DNA of 64,000 nucleotides, from positions 1,302,001 through 1,366,000 of the forward strand of contig NZ_JAUSYG010000001.1 in the NCBI RefSeq assembly GCF_030816725.1, read 5' to 3'. The position numbers and the translations under genes were made by a program. The notes beneath the pieces are model-generated. The model did no database searches, was not told the origin of the DNA, and saw only the letters and a program-made list of their open reading frames with translations. Positions 27,847 to 37,717 of the stretch are shown piece by piece. The stretch's first letter is position 1; every line of letters starts with the position of its first letter. The stretch is from Pseudarthrobacter defluvii. Lineage in GTDB: Bacteria; Actinomycetota; Actinomycetes; Actinomycetales; Micrococcaceae.

Positions 27847-29277
27847 TCAGCCCTTCGGCTGGTCAGTTCCGCCGTCGTCGTCCTTGCCCCCGTCAGCTCC
27901 GCCACCCGCGGATCCGCCCTCTTCGGAGGTGTCGTCAAACCCGCCGCTCAGCAGCTTCTGCAGGGCATCATCCACCTCGCTGTCGCTGGCTTCGGCGAGC
28001 TTGCGGCGGGAGCTGAAGCCCTTCGGGTCATCCAGGTCCTCGGCGGTGGGCAGCAGGTCGGGGTGGTGCCAGATCGCGTCGCGGCCCTCAATGCCGCGTT
28101 CCTCCTTCAGGGTGGCCCACAGGGTGGCGGCATCGCGGAGCCGGCGCGGACGCAGCTCGAGTCCCACCAGGGAAGCGAAAGCGTGCTCGGCGGGACCGCC
28201 CGTTGCGCGCCGGCGCCGCACCGTTTCGCGCAGCGCGCCGGCTGACGGAAGGACCTTTTCGGTGGCAGCAGCGGTGAGTTCGTCCACCCAGCCCTCCACC
28301 AGGGCCAGCGCTGTCTCAAGCTTCTCCAGGGCCTGCTCCTGCGCGGGGGTCCGCTGCGGCATGAAGACGCCCTGGGACAGGGCCTCCTGGATGCCCTCGG
28401 GGTTGCTGGGGTCGAGGTCGCGGGCAAGCTCCTCGATGCGTGAGGTGTCGATGTGGATGCCGCGGGCGTAAGCCTCGATGGCGCCCAGCAGGTGTCCGCG
28501 GAGCCAGGGGACCTGCACGAAGAGCCTCGCGTGAGCGGCTTCCCGGACGGCGAGGAACAGCCTGATGTCGTTCTCAGGCAGGGACAGGCCCTGGCCGAAC
28601 GCGGCAACATTCGTTGGCAGCAGCGCCATTTCAAGGTCGGCGAGCGGTACGCCGATGTCGGTGGAGCTGACCACGTCCTGGGACAGGGCGCCGATGGCCT
28701 GCCCCAGCTGCATGCCGAAGATGGCGCCGCCCATGTTCTGCAGCATGGAGGAGGCCCCGCCCATCATGGCCTTCATTTCCTCGGGCATCTGCTCCGTCAT
28801 GGCGGAGGACAGGGCGTTGGCGATGCTGTTGGCGACGGGCTCGGTCAGCCGCTTCCACGTCCCCAGGGTGGCCTCCACCCATTCTGCGCGGGACCAGGCC
28901 TTGCCGATCAGCCCTGTGGAGGGCAGGTCGGTGACAGGGTCCAGCCACAGCTCCGCGAGGCGGAGGGCCTCGTCCACGTCCCGCGACTGCTGTGCGGTGA
29001 CCGACGGGTCGGAACTGCTTGCGGCCACCCTGCGGGCATTGTCGTGGGCCAGTGTCCAGTTGACGGGGCCCTCGGACGGGGAGCTCATCATGGCCTGCAC
29101 CTGGGAGAACATTTGTGCCAGCAGGTTGGGGTCATCCGGCAGGCCGGCAGCCTTGGCGAGTTCGGCGGGGTCGAAGTTCTCCATCCCCTTGCCGCCCATC
29201 AGGTTCTGCAGCATTTCGGTCAACGGATCTTTTGGATTGTCGTCGCCGTTGGACGGATTGAGTGGGTTGGAGGTCAT
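27847..29277 (-). CDS. DUF2342 family protein (annotated as zinc-dependent metalloprotease)
   Basis: Conserved actinobacterial protein of 476 residues. The family's putative metal site appears as REAAHARLFVQVPWL at about residues 245-259, a diverged HExxH-like stretch. An N-terminal region rich in Met/Gln/Asp (LTEMLQNLMGGKG), a central FGMQLGQAIGALSQDV segment and an acidic Gly/Asp-rich C-terminal tail of about 35 residues are seen. No signal peptide, so probably cytosolic. Activity is inferred from the family name only. Divergent from the YlbL-like gene. Confidence 0.82.
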   Translation of the reverse strand: MTSNPLNPSNGDDNPKDPLTEMLQNLMGGKGMENFDPAELAKAAGLPDDPNLLAQMFSQVQAMMSSPSEGPVNWTLAHDNARRVAASSSDPSVTAQQSRDVDEALRLAELWLDPVTDLPSTGLIGKAWSRAEWVEATLGTWKRLTEPVANSIANALSSAMTEQMPEEMKAMMGGASSMLQNMGGAIFGMQLGQAIGALSQDVVSSTDIGVPLADLEMALLPTNVAAFGQGLSLPENDIRLFLAVREAAHARLFVQVPWLRGHLLGAIEAYARGIHIDTSRIEELARDLDPSNPEGIQEALSQGVFMPQRTPAQEQALEKLETALALVEGWVDELTAAATEKVLPSAGALRETVRRRRATGGPAEHAFASLVGLELRPRRLRDAATLWATLKEERGIEGRDAIWHHPDLLPTAEDLDDPKGFSSRRKLAEASDSEVDDALQKLLSGGFDDTSEEGGSAGGGADGGKDDDGGTDQPKG

Positions 29278-29413
29278 GGTCCCGCCGATCGATGGTGTGA
29301 CTGTTGATCAACCTTCACGGTACCCCGGCGGGGGTCGGCTGTCTGCCGCCTGCCGCCGTCGTTCGCTCTAGGCAAAGCGTCCCCGGCCCCCCTCACCGCG
29401 TACTGTTGGTGGG

Positions 29414-30625
29414 GTGACTACAACCCGTGGCGGCCATCCCTCCGAGGACCACGTTCCCGATGTTTCCCCCTTCTCCACTCCCGGCCCCTTTGGAGCCGGC
29501 GGCCCGCGGGAACGCACGGGCAGCACCGGTGTTGCGGGCGCGGGCGAAGGCAACGGAGCGGCCGACGGCGGACGTCCCGTCCGGCGGCTTTCCACCATGA
29601 TGGTTGCCGGGCTGGCGGCGTTGGGGCTGGGGATCGCCGTAGGCACACTTCCCGTGCCCTACGTCATCGAGTCGCCCGGACCCACCTACAACACGCTGGG
29701 GGAGAGCCAGGGCCATCCGGTGATCAATGTCAGCGGCCATGAGACATATCCCGCTGCCGGGAGCCTGGACCTGACCACGGTGTACGTCGACGGCGGCCCC
29801 ACGGGCTCCGTCAGCATCCTGACTGCCTTCTCCGCCTGGCTGGACGGTTCCAAGTCCGTCTACCCGGTTGAACTGATCTATCCCACGGGCACCACCAAGG
29901 AAGAGGCCCAGGAGCAGAGCGCGGTGGCGATGGCCACGTCCCAGGAGAACGCCGTGGCCTCCGCGCTCAACGAACTGAAGATCCCGTTCGGCCAGCAGCT
30001 CCAGGCCGCGGACCTGTCCAAGGATTCGGCGTCCGCGGGCAAGATCCAGCAGGGGGACATCCTCAAGACCATCAACGGCAAGGACATCACCGCGCTGTCC
30101 GTCGTCCAGGATGAACTGGCCGCAGGCAAAGGCGCGCCGGCCACGGTGACGGTGGAGCGTGCAGGCCAGCCCGTCACTGTCCAAATCACCCCCAAGGACA
30201 ACGGCCAGGGCCGCTTCATCCTGGGTGTCATGCTGAAATACCTCTTCACCTTCCCCTTCCAGGTCCAGATTTCCCTGGACAAGGTGGGTGGGCCCAGTGC
30301 CGGGCTCATGTTCTCGCTGGGCATCATCGACACCGTCACGCCGGGCGACCTCACAGGCGGCAAACACATCGCGGGCACCGGCACCATCTCCCCGGACGGA
30401 GCGGTAGGCCCTATCGGAGGCATTGCCCAGAAGATGCGGGGTGCGCGCTCGGCCGGGGCCACCCTCTTCCTGGCCCCCGCCGGCAACTGCGAGGAGGTTG
30501 CCGGCCACGTTCCCGACGGCCTCCAGGTGGTGCGGGTGGAGAACCTTGCCCAGGCCCGGCACGCGGTGGAACTGGCAGGAACCGGGCAGGATGCCTCCGC
30601 CCTGCCGGCATGCACCGGCAAATAG
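29414..30625 (+). CDS. YlbL-type membrane-anchored PDZ/Lon-like (S16) protease
   Basis: The 403-residue protein has a Gly/Pro-rich cytosolic N-terminus, one transmembrane helix (about 61-80), a PDZ domain (about 185-262; IQQGDILKTINGKDI) and a C-terminal Lon protease domain with the Ser-Lys dyad Ser295 (GGPSAGLMF) and Lys340 (GGIAQKMRGA). Such proteins cleave substrates outside the membrane, for example cell-division inhibitors in Bacillus YlbL. GTG start at 29414. It is followed by a 159-nt gap and the UPF0182 gene. Confidence 0.92.
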   Translation: MTTTRGGHPSEDHVPDVSPFSTPGPFGAGGPRERTGSTGVAGAGEGNGAADGGRPVRRLSTMMVAGLAALGLGIAVGTLPVPYVIESPGPTYNTLGESQGHPVINVSGHETYPAAGSLDLTTVYVDGGPTGSVSILTAFSAWLDGSKSVYPVELIYPTGTTKEEAQEQSAVAMATSQENAVASALNELKIPFGQQLQAADLSKDSASAGKIQQGDILKTINGKDITALSVVQDELAAGKGAPATVTVERAGQPVTVQITPKDNGQGRFILGVMLKYLFTFPFQVQISLDKVGGPSAGLMFSLGIIDTVTPGDLTGGKHIAGTGTISPDGAVGPIGGIAQKMRGARSAGATLFLAPAGNCEEVAGHVPDGLQVVRVENLAQARHAVELAGTGQDASALPACTGK

Positions 30626-30784
30626 CCACTGGGCCAGCAGATAGACTGCGCCCAACTAGACTCGACAGGAACTAAGCTCTACCGCCACTCGTGGCAATGA
30701 TGACGGACGAAACCAGCCGTTTGACCGGTACCGTACGTCGCTCGCACGCTTCGAATTTCGACGACCAGCTATGAGGTACCCAGT

Positions 30785-33700
30785 TTGTCCCGTCCCGCCA
30801 GCACCATGTCCACAGGCAGGCCCCCTTCACGACGGGGCGCCCTGACGCCCACCTTGATCGTCGTCGCCCTTGTGGTGGTGGGTTTCATCTTCTTCGCCAA
30901 CGTCTGGACCGACGTCCTCTGGTACCGGCAGCTGGGCTTCGTCGAGGTTTTCGTCACCGAGAACCTCGCGAAGCTCGCGACATTCGCCGCGGGCTTCGCC
31001 ATCATGTTCGCGGCCGTTTTCTTCTCAATCCGCATCGCCTACAACGCCAGGCCGGTCTACGCGCCTGACTCCGAGATCCGGGACAACCTCAACCGGTACC
31101 AGGCCCAGCTGGAGCCTGTGCGTCGGATTGTCATGGTCGGCCTGCCGGTCCTCTTTGGCCTGTTCGCGGGCAGCGCGGCGGCGAGCCAGTGGCAGAAGGT
31201 CCTGCTGTTCTTCAACCAGGTTGGCTTCGGCCAGGCCGATCCGCAGTTCAACATGGACATCAGCTTCTACCTGATGACCCTGCCGTTCCTCGGTTTTGTC
31301 ACCGGGTTCCTGATCAGCGTCGTGGTGATTGCAGGCATCGCCGGCATCCTCACCCACTACCTCTACGGCAGCATCCGGCTGATGGAGCGCGGCGTGTTCA
31401 CCAGCCGCGCGGCGCAAATCCACATCGCGGTCACGGGTGCAGCCTTCCTGGTGCTCCTGGGCGTGAATTTCTGGCTTGACCGCTACTCTTCGGTGCAGGG
31501 CAACGGCGGCCGCTGGGCCGGCGCCCTCTACACCGACGTCAACGCCGTCATCCCCACCAAGGCCATCCTTGCCGTTGCCGCCGTCCTGGTGGCCATCCTC
31601 TTCATCGTGGCCGCCGTGATCGGCCGCTGGCGGCTGCCGGTGATCGGCACCGCCATGCTGATCATCACCTCCATCCTGGCCGGCGGCGTTTATCCGTGGG
31701 TCATCCAGCAGTTCCAGGTCCGCCCCTCGGAGCAAACACTGGAGCGGGAGTACATTCAGCGCAACATTGATAACACCCGCAGGGCGTATGGCCTGGACAG
31801 CGTCCAGGAAACCCGGTACGACGCAACCAACACGGCAAACACCGGCGCGCTCGCCCCGGATGCCCAGACCACCGCCAACATCCGGCTCCTGGACCCGAAC
31901 CTGATTTCTGACGCCTTTGCGCAGCTGGAACAGTACCGCCCGTACTATCAGTTCCCCAAGGCCCTCAACGTGGACCGCTACGAGGTGGACGGCAAGGTTC
32001 AGGACACCGTAATTGCCGTGCGGGAACTGAACCCCACCAACGTCGCAACCAACCAGCAGGGCTGGTTGAACCAGCACGTCGTCTACACGCACGGCTATGG
32101 TGTCGTGGCGGCCAAGGGCAACAAGTTCACCGTGGACGGCAAGCCCGAATTCCTGCAGTCCGGCATCCCGTCCACTGGCGTGTTGGGCAACGACACCACC
32201 TATGAACCGCGGATCTACTTCGGTGAGACCTCGCCCGAATACTCGATCGTGGGCGCCCCCGACGGCGCCACGCCCCGCGAGCAGGACCGGCCCTCCGGCA
32301 AGGAAGGGGAGGGCGAAACCCAGTACACGTTCAAGGGCAATGGCGGGCCGAACGTTGGCTCCTTCTTCAACAAGATCCTCTACGCCATCAAGTTCCAGTC
32401 CTCCGACCTGCTGCTCTCGGACGGCGTGAACCCGGCGTCGCAGATCCTGTACGACCGCAACCCCCGCGAACGTGTCCAGAAGGTGGCCCCCTACCTGACG
32501 GTGGACGGCGGCGCCTACCCGGCGGTCGTGGACGGCCGGGTCAAGTGGATCGTGGACGGCTACACCACAAGCCAGTATTACCCGTACTCGCAGCAGAAGT
32601 CGCTGTCGGATGCCACCGCCGATTCCCAGACGAGTTCCGGCCGTGCGGTGGCCCTGCCCAACAGCACCGTGAACTACATCCGCAACTCCGTAAAAGCCAC
32701 TGTGGACGCCTATGACGGCTCGGTGACCCTCTACGCCTGGGACGATACCGATCCCGTCCTCAAGGCCTGGCAGAAGGTCTTCCCGTCCTCCGTGAAGCCG
32801 TACTCGGAGATGTCAGGGGCGGTCATGAGCCACGTCCGCTACCCGGAGGACCTGTTCAAGGTCCAGCGGGAGCTGCTGGGGCAGTACCACGTGACCGATC
32901 CCATCAGTTTCTACAAGAACAACGACGCGTGGAGCGTGCCTGCCGATCCCACCGTGGATACCGACGTGAAGCAGCCCCCGTTCTACATGTCGCTGCAGAT
33001 GCCGGACCAGGAGAAGCCGGCCTTCCAGCTGACGTCGTCCTTCATCCCGCAGATTGTCAATGGAAACGCACGTAACGTGCTGTACGGCTTCCTCGCGGCG
33101 GATTCCGATGCAGGCAACCAGGCCGGCGTGAAGGCCGACGGCTATGGCAAGCTGCGGCTCCTGCAGATCCCGCCAGAGACGCAGGTTCCCGGCCCGGGGC
33201 AGGCGCAGAACAAGTTCAACTCCGATCCCACCGTGTCGCAGGCGCTTAACCTGCTTCGGCAGGGTGCCTCGGACGTCCTGAACGGCAACCTGCTCACCCT
33301 GCCCGTGGGCGGCGGCATCCTCTACGTCCAGCCGGTCTACCTGAAGTCGACAGGTGAGACGTCGTACCCCACCCTGCAGCGCGTCCTGGTGGCGTTCGGT
33401 GACAAGGTGGGTTTCGCCCCGACGCTGGACGCGGCGCTCAAGCAGCTCTTCGGTGGGGACTCGGGTGCAGCAGCGGGTGACTCCGCCAACAACGGCCAGA
33501 CCCCCGCTGGCCCGGCAGCACCCGCCACGCCTGCGGAAGCGGACGCCAAGGCCCAGCTAAAGGCGGCCCTGGACGAGGCCAACTCGGCCATCCAGGCGGG
33601 CCAGGCCGCGCTGGCGGCCGGCGACTTCGCTGCCTACGGTGACGCGCAGAAGAAGGTTTCTGCAGCGCTGAAGAAGGCCATGGACGCCGAGGCCAAGATT

Positions 33701-33790
33701 CCGGTGACGGCTCCGGAGGCCAACCCGGCCCCTGCGGCTTCCGGCTCACCTTCGGCCACAGCTTCGCCGTCCGCCTCAGCCGGGCAGTAG
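30785..33790 (+). CDS. UPF0182 family large membrane protein
   Basis: 1001 residues. Seven hydrophobic segments fill roughly the first 310 residues, followed by a large extracytoplasmic domain (about 320-900) and a low-complexity Ala/Pro/Ser tail with a short helical Lys/Ala part. Function unknown; the family is conserved in actinobacteria. The TTG at 30785 is chosen because GAGG lies 8 nt upstream and MSRPAST is the usual N-terminus in Arthrobacter relatives; ATG at 30806 is the alternative. Confidence 0.9.
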   Translation: MSRPASTMSTGRPPSRRGALTPTLIVVALVVVGFIFFANVWTDVLWYRQLGFVEVFVTENLAKLATFAAGFAIMFAAVFFSIRIAYNARPVYAPDSEIRDNLNRYQAQLEPVRRIVMVGLPVLFGLFAGSAAASQWQKVLLFFNQVGFGQADPQFNMDISFYLMTLPFLGFVTGFLISVVVIAGIAGILTHYLYGSIRLMERGVFTSRAAQIHIAVTGAAFLVLLGVNFWLDRYSSVQGNGGRWAGALYTDVNAVIPTKAILAVAAVLVAILFIVAAVIGRWRLPVIGTAMLIITSILAGGVYPWVIQQFQVRPSEQTLEREYIQRNIDNTRRAYGLDSVQETRYDATNTANTGALAPDAQTTANIRLLDPNLISDAFAQLEQYRPYYQFPKALNVDRYEVDGKVQDTVIAVRELNPTNVATNQQGWLNQHVVYTHGYGVVAAKGNKFTVDGKPEFLQSGIPSTGVLGNDTTYEPRIYFGETSPEYSIVGAPDGATPREQDRPSGKEGEGETQYTFKGNGGPNVGSFFNKILYAIKFQSSDLLLSDGVNPASQILYDRNPRERVQKVAPYLTVDGGAYPAVVDGRVKWIVDGYTTSQYYPYSQQKSLSDATADSQTSSGRAVALPNSTVNYIRNSVKATVDAYDGSVTLYAWDDTDPVLKAWQKVFPSSVKPYSEMSGAVMSHVRYPEDLFKVQRELLGQYHVTDPISFYKNNDAWSVPADPTVDTDVKQPPFYMSLQMPDQEKPAFQLTSSFIPQIVNGNARNVLYGFLAADSDAGNQAGVKADGYGKLRLLQIPPETQVPGPGQAQNKFNSDPTVSQALNLLRQGASDVLNGNLLTLPVGGGILYVQPVYLKSTGETSYPTLQRVLVAFGDKVGFAPTLDAALKQLFGGDSGAAAGDSANNGQTPAGPAAPATPAEADAKAQLKAALDEANSAIQAGQAALAAGDFAAYGDAQKKVSAALKKAMDAEAKIPVTAPEANPAPAASGSPSATASPSASAGQ

Positions 33791-33803
33791 TACGACGGCG
33801 GCG

Positions 33804-33842
33804 GCCCGGCATCCGAGCCCTTTGGGGGAGCGGGTGCCGGGC
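33804..33842 (+). terminator. Possible terminator after the UPF0182 gene
   Basis: GCCCGGCA (33804-33811) pairs with TGCCGGGC (33835-33842), with an inner CCG..CCC/GGG..CGG extension. There is no T run, so termination is plausible but not certain. Confidence 0.4.
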
Positions 33843-33871
33843 TGGCGTAACGGACGTCACCCCGTTCCGAT

Positions 33872-33900
33872 TTGGCCTGCGGTTCACCTCCCGGTAAAGT
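33872..33900 (+). promoter_or_regulatory. Sigma-70-type promoter of the first tRNA-fMet gene
   Basis: TTGGCC (33872-33877), an exact 17-nt spacer, then TAAAGT (33895-33900), 11 nt upstream of the tRNA 5' end. Spacing and position are ideal. Confidence 0.7.
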
Positions 33901-33911
33901 AGTTCTTGCGA

Positions 33912-33985
33912 CGCGGGGTGGAGCAGTTCGGTAGCTCGCTGGGCTCATAACCCAGAGGTCACAGGTTCAAATCCTGTCCCCGCAA
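33912..33985 (+). tRNA. Initiator tRNA-fMet (CAU), copy 1
   Basis: A 74-nt cloverleaf: acceptor CGCGGGG/CCCCGCA, D arm GAGC/GCTC, anticodon loop CTCATAA, T arm ACAGG-TTCAAAT-CCTGT. The C1-A72 mismatch and the three consecutive G-C pairs of the anticodon stem next to the loop (GGG/CCC) identify it as an initiator, not an elongator. The CCA end is not encoded. It has its own promoter and terminator. Confidence 0.96.
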
Positions 33986-33991
33986 CTGAGG

Positions 33992-34028
33992 AAAGGCCCG
34001 GACACTGGAAACAGTGTCCGGGCCTTTT
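33992..34028 (+). terminator. Rho-independent terminator after tRNA-fMet copy 1
   Basis: A 16-bp stem (AAAGGCCCGGACACTG with its complement) closed by a GAAA tetraloop and followed by TTTT. Confidence 0.93.
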
Positions 34029-34133
34029 GCTTTCCCCGTTGCCAGCGGCAGCACCGCCGTCGGACGTTCGGAAAGTGACGCCAGCGCGACTGGTCCGGGC
34101 GGCGGCAAAAGTAGGGTAGTGTTAATCAAGCGA

Positions 34134-34207
34134 CGCGGGGTGGAGCAGTTCGGTAGCTCGCTGGGCTCATAACCCAGAGGTCACAGGTTCAAATCCTGTC
34201 CCCGCAA
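34134..34207 (+). tRNA. Initiator tRNA-fMet (CAU), copy 2
   Basis: Base-for-base identical to the copy 222 nt upstream, including the short GCGA just before the gene. The same C1-A72 mismatch and GGG/CCC anticodon stem are present. A TAGGGT at 34112-34117 could be its -10, but no good -35 is visible. Confidence 0.96.
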
Positions 34208-34212
34208 CTTAT

Positions 34213-34249
34213 GAAGGCCCCGTCCGGCAGTTACGCCGGTCGGGGTTTT
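34213..34249 (+). terminator. Rho-independent terminator after tRNA-fMet copy 2
   Basis: GAAGGCCCCG-T-CCGGC pairs with GCCGG-T-CGGGG around an AGTTAC loop, ending in TTTTCC. It differs in sequence from the terminator of copy 1. Confidence 0.85.
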
Positions 34250-34346
34250 CCTTTTCCTTGGATGCGCTTGGTTCCTAGTATTCTCTTTCGAAGGGTCCCG
34301 CCATCTGCGGGCAGACCCCAGTCATTCCTGAGAGGTATGTAGTTCG

Positions 34347-35279
34347 ATGGCCACACCCACGAAGAAGCCCGGCGCCGCGACGGGTAAGCGGTCCCGGCTT
34401 TACTGGATGGTTCCCGCCGTCCTCGTGGCCATGGTCCTGGTGGTGCTGATCGCCAAGCTGCTCATGGGGCTTCCAGCGGTGGCCTCCTTCGTTGCCGCTT
34501 ATCCGGGCCAGTCGGAGCTGCCGGACAACGCCCCGGTGGGATTCCCCGCATGGCTGGCGTGGCAGCACTTCCTCAACGCTTTCTTCCTGCTCCTCATCAT
34601 CCGCACCGGGTGGCAGGTGCGGACCACCACGCGGCCCAGCGGGCACTGGACCAGGAACAACAAAGGATTGATCCGCACCAGGAACGCGCCCACCAAGATC
34701 AGCCTTGAGCTCTGGTTCCACCTGACACTGGATGCCCTCTGGATCCTGAACGGCGTCATCTTCGCCGTCCTGCTGTTCGCTACCGGGCAGTGGATGCGCA
34801 TCGTCCCCACCAGCTGGGACATCTTCCCGAACGCCGTCTCAGCCGCCCTGCAGTATGCGTCGCTGGACTGGCCTACGGAGGACGGGTGGATCAACTACAA
34901 CGCGCTGCAGCTCCTTGCGTACTTCGTGACTGTCTTCATCGCGGCGCCGCTGGCGTTCATCACAGGCCTGCGAATGTCCGGTGCCTGGCCAAAGAAGGCG
35001 GCGGGCCTCAACAAGGCGTTCCCGATCGAATGGGCCCGCGCCGTCCACTTCCCCGTAATGATCTACTTCGTGGCCTTCATCGTGGTCCACGTCTTCCTGG
35101 TCCTCACCACCGGTGCCCTGCGGAACCTGAACCACATGTACGGTGTCCGCGACGGCGACAGCTGGTTCGGTTTCTGGGTATTCCTCGCCTCCGTCGCCGT
35201 GATGGTGGCCGCCTGGTTCCTGGCCCGCCCCATCTTCCTGCGGCCCATCGCCTCGCTCATGGGCAAGGTCAGCCGCTAA
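34347..35279 (+). CDS. Cytochrome b561/b6-like membrane protein
   Basis: 310 residues with about five to six membrane helices: 21-40, 68-86, 122-146, 187-210, 233-258 and 275-296. Possible haem-ligand histidines lie in helices: WLAWQHFLNAFF, LELWFHLTLDALW, and the pair in AVHFPVMIYFVAFIVVHVF, which fits a di-haem b-type cytochrome. Such proteins often anchor a molybdopterin oxidoreductase, but no partner gene is next to it here. ATG at 34347, 12 nt after an AGAGG site. Confidence 0.82.
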   Translation: MATPTKKPGAATGKRSRLYWMVPAVLVAMVLVVLIAKLLMGLPAVASFVAAYPGQSELPDNAPVGFPAWLAWQHFLNAFFLLLIIRTGWQVRTTTRPSGHWTRNNKGLIRTRNAPTKISLELWFHLTLDALWILNGVIFAVLLFATGQWMRIVPTSWDIFPNAVSAALQYASLDWPTEDGWINYNALQLLAYFVTVFIAAPLAFITGLRMSGAWPKKAAGLNKAFPIEWARAVHFPVMIYFVAFIVVHVFLVLTTGALRNLNHMYGVRDGDSWFGFWVFLASVAVMVAAWFLARPIFLRPIASLMGKVSR

Positions 35280-35303
35280 GGCTGTACCTCCGCGAGGACC
35301 CCG

Positions 35304-36731
35304 TCAGGTGCTCTTGATCTTCTGGTACGCATCGAGGGCCCGTTCCCGCGACCCGGCTAGATCGACGAGTGGTTCGGGATAGCCCTCCGCATCAGCCGCC
35401 CACGGTTCGTGGATGGCCTTGCCCTTGAGGCCCCGGAGCTCGGGAATGAAGGTCCGCAGGTAACTGCCGTCGGCGTCGAACTTTTTGCTTTGGGTGACGG
35501 GGTTGAAGATCCGGTAGTAGGGCGAGGCGTCCGCCCCGGACCCGGCCACCCACTGCCAGTTGGCGGGGTTGTTGGCGGCGTCGGCATCCACCAGCGTGTC
35601 CCAGAACCAGCGCTCCCCGACCCGCCAGTCGGTCAGGAGGTTCTTGACCAGGAAGGACGCGGCCGCCATCCGCACCCTGTTGTGCATCCAGCCTGTCTGC
35701 CACAGCTGCCGCATCCCGGCATCCACCAAGGGGTACCCGGTGGTTCCCTGCTGCCACGCAGCCAGCTCCTGCCGGCTGGTGGAAGCCCACTGGAAGTTGT
35801 CGAACGCCGGCCGGAAGTTGCGGGTGGCCAGGTCCGGGTTGTGGTACAGCAGATGCCAGTTGAATTCCCGCCACCCCAGCTCGGCCCGGTAGGTGCCGAC
35901 GTCGGAAGGGACTTGGCGCGGATGCCGGCGCCGGATTTCCCGCCACACGCGGAAGGGGCTGACCTCCCCGAAACGCAGGTGCGGCGACAGCCGGCTGGTG
36001 CCTTCCGTCCCGGGCAGGTTCCTGCCGGTTCCGTACTCCTCGATGGGCCCGTCCAGGAAGTCCTGCAGGCGCTGCTGTGCGCCATTCTCGCCTGGCCGCC
36101 AGGTGGCAGCCAGGCCCCCGCTCCAGTCGGGAGAGGTGGGCAGCAGCTTCCAGCTGGCCAGAGTGTCACTGCCAGGCAGCCCGGGGCCGGCTGGGGCGGG
36201 AGCGGGCAGCGAATCCGGTGCCTCGAGCGGGTCGCGGATTTCCTGTGACGCGAGGCAGGCGCGCCAGAAGGGGGAGTAGACCTTGTAGGGCCCACCGGAG
36301 CCGGTGCGGATGGTCCAGGGCTCGAACAGCAGGTTTGCCTGGAAGCTGGCGGCCTGGATGCCATTGGCGCCGGCCCAGTCCTTGAGGTCGGCGTCGATGG
36401 TCTGCTCCGGCTGCGCGTAACGGCGGTTCCAGAAGACATGGGTGGCTTTCGTCTGGGTGGCAAGCTTCCTGATGGCCTCTCCCGCCGGACCCCGGCGAAG
36501 CACCAGGCGTGATCCCTTGCCTTCGAGGTCCTCGGACAGTGCAGCCAGGGAGTGGTGCAGCCACCAGCGGGCCGCCCCACCAAGGGGGCGTACACCGTCG
36601 GACTCCTCGTCCAGGATGTAGACCACCGTGAGCGGCATGCCCCGTCCCGCCGCCTCGGCGAGGGCCGGGTTATCGTCCAGGCGCAAATCGTCACGCAGCC
36701 AGACCAGGGACGTTCCTTCGGAAGAAGTCAT
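35304..36731 (-). CDS. phr: Deoxyribodipyrimidine photolyase (class I CPD photolyase / cryptochrome family)
   Basis: Light-driven repair of UV pyrimidine dimers. The 475-residue protein has an N-terminal antenna domain (LVWLRDDLRLDDNPAL) and a C-terminal FAD domain with TGYPLVDAGMRQLWQTGWMHN and RMAAASFLVKNLL, plus the tryptophan-rich WQWVAGSGADASPYYRIFNP block. These are typical of CPD photolyases. Convergent with the cytochrome gene; downstream of pspA on the same strand but separated by a terminator hairpin. Confidence 0.93.
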   Translation of the reverse strand: MTSSEGTSLVWLRDDLRLDDNPALAEAAGRGMPLTVVYILDEESDGVRPLGGAARWWLHHSLAALSEDLEGKGSRLVLRRGPAGEAIRKLATQTKATHVFWNRRYAQPEQTIDADLKDWAGANGIQAASFQANLLFEPWTIRTGSGGPYKVYSPFWRACLASQEIRDPLEAPDSLPAPAPAGPGLPGSDTLASWKLLPTSPDWSGGLAATWRPGENGAQQRLQDFLDGPIEEYGTGRNLPGTEGTSRLSPHLRFGEVSPFRVWREIRRRHPRQVPSDVGTYRAELGWREFNWHLLYHNPDLATRNFRPAFDNFQWASTSRQELAAWQQGTTGYPLVDAGMRQLWQTGWMHNRVRMAAASFLVKNLLTDWRVGERWFWDTLVDADAANNPANWQWVAGSGADASPYYRIFNPVTQSKKFDADGSYLRTFIPELRGLKGKAIHEPWAADAEGYPEPLVDLAGSRERALDAYQKIKST

Positions 36732-36753
36732 GGCACCACGCTACACACCGATG

Positions 36754-36795
36754 ACACGGCGATGGCCGGGACTGCGGTCCCGGCCATCGCCGTGT
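36754..36795 (-). terminator. Hairpin terminator between pspA and phr
   Basis: A perfect 19-bp inverted repeat (ACACGGCGATGGCCGGGAC and its complement) with a 4-nt loop. It sits 27 nt downstream of the pspA stop and 23 nt upstream of the phr start, so phr is likely transcribed on its own. No T run. Confidence 0.7.
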
Positions 36796-36821
36796 ATTCG
36801 CTGAAGGCGTGACGCCCAGGT

Positions 36822-37610
36822 TTACAGCTTGTCGAAGTCTGCCTCGTCCAGCGTTGATTCTGACGAGGCGGGGCTCGCTGCACCCAGGGCAGGCTTGGAG
36901 TTTCCGGCCTTGAGGGCCGCCAGGCGGGCATCAATTTCGGTCTGCTCGCCCAGATCCTCCAGCTGGTTGAACTGCGCGTCCAGGCTGGATGCGGCCAGTT
37001 CCTCCTGGCCGCGGACCTTGGCCTCTTCGCGGCGGATCTTCTCCTCGAAGCGGCCCACTTCGCTGGTGGGGTCCATGATGTCAATGCTCTTGATCGCGTC
37101 GTGGACCTGGGACTGCGCCGCTGCCGTCTTGGACCTGGCTACCAGTTCGTTTCGCTTGCTGGTCAGCTGGTTGAGCTTGTTCTTCATCTGGTCCAGGCCG
37201 GTTTTCAGCTTGTCCACCACCTCCCGCTGTGAGGCGATGCTCGGCTCTGCACCCTTGGCTTCATTCTCCGCAGCCATCTGGCGCTGCAGGGCCACCTTTG
37301 CCAGGTTGTCGAACTTTTCGGCGTCCGTTACGTCACCGGCAGCGCGGAACTCGTCAGCCTTGCGGGAGGCGGCAAGCGCCTTGTTCCCCCAGTCGCGGGC
37401 GTTCTTGACGTCTTCGTTGTAGTCGTCTTCCAGCATGCGGAGGTTGCCGATGGTCTGTGCCACGGCCGACTCGGCTTCGGCGATGTTGTTGGTGTAATCG
37501 CGGACCATCTGGTCCAGCATCTTCTGCGGGTCCTCGGCGTTGTCCAGCAACGAGTTGATGTTCGCCTTTGCCAGCTGCGCGATCCGGCCGAAAATGGACT
37601 GCTTAACCAT
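36822..37610 (-). CDS. pspA: PspA/IM30 family membrane-stress protein
   Basis: 262 residues, almost entirely charged alpha-helix with heptad character (about 25-220), the PspA/IM30 coiled-coil fold that binds stressed membrane. Typical start FGRIAQLAKANINSLLDNAEDPQKMLDQMVRDY. The extension after residue 225 (ALKAGNSKPALGAASPASS...DEADFDKL) is acidic and flexible. It lies 107 nt downstream of the TPM-domain gene on the same strand, and the two are often neighbours in actinobacteria. Confidence 0.92.
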   Translation of the reverse strand: MVKQSIFGRIAQLAKANINSLLDNAEDPQKMLDQMVRDYTNNIAEAESAVAQTIGNLRMLEDDYNEDVKNARDWGNKALAASRKADEFRAAGDVTDAEKFDNLAKVALQRQMAAENEAKGAEPSIASQREVVDKLKTGLDQMKNKLNQLTSKRNELVARSKTAAAQSQVHDAIKSIDIMDPTSEVGRFEEKIRREEAKVRGQEELAASSLDAQFNQLEDLGEQTEIDARLAALKAGNSKPALGAASPASSESTLDEADFDKL

Positions 37611-37717
37611 GGTGTTTGCCTTTCGTCCTGCTCTGTGTTGACCACTGGAACCGGTGCACAGTGGTGTACTGCGTCTGTCCGCCTGCCGGGATCGTCCGGC
37701 GTGTCCGGCGGAAGTTT

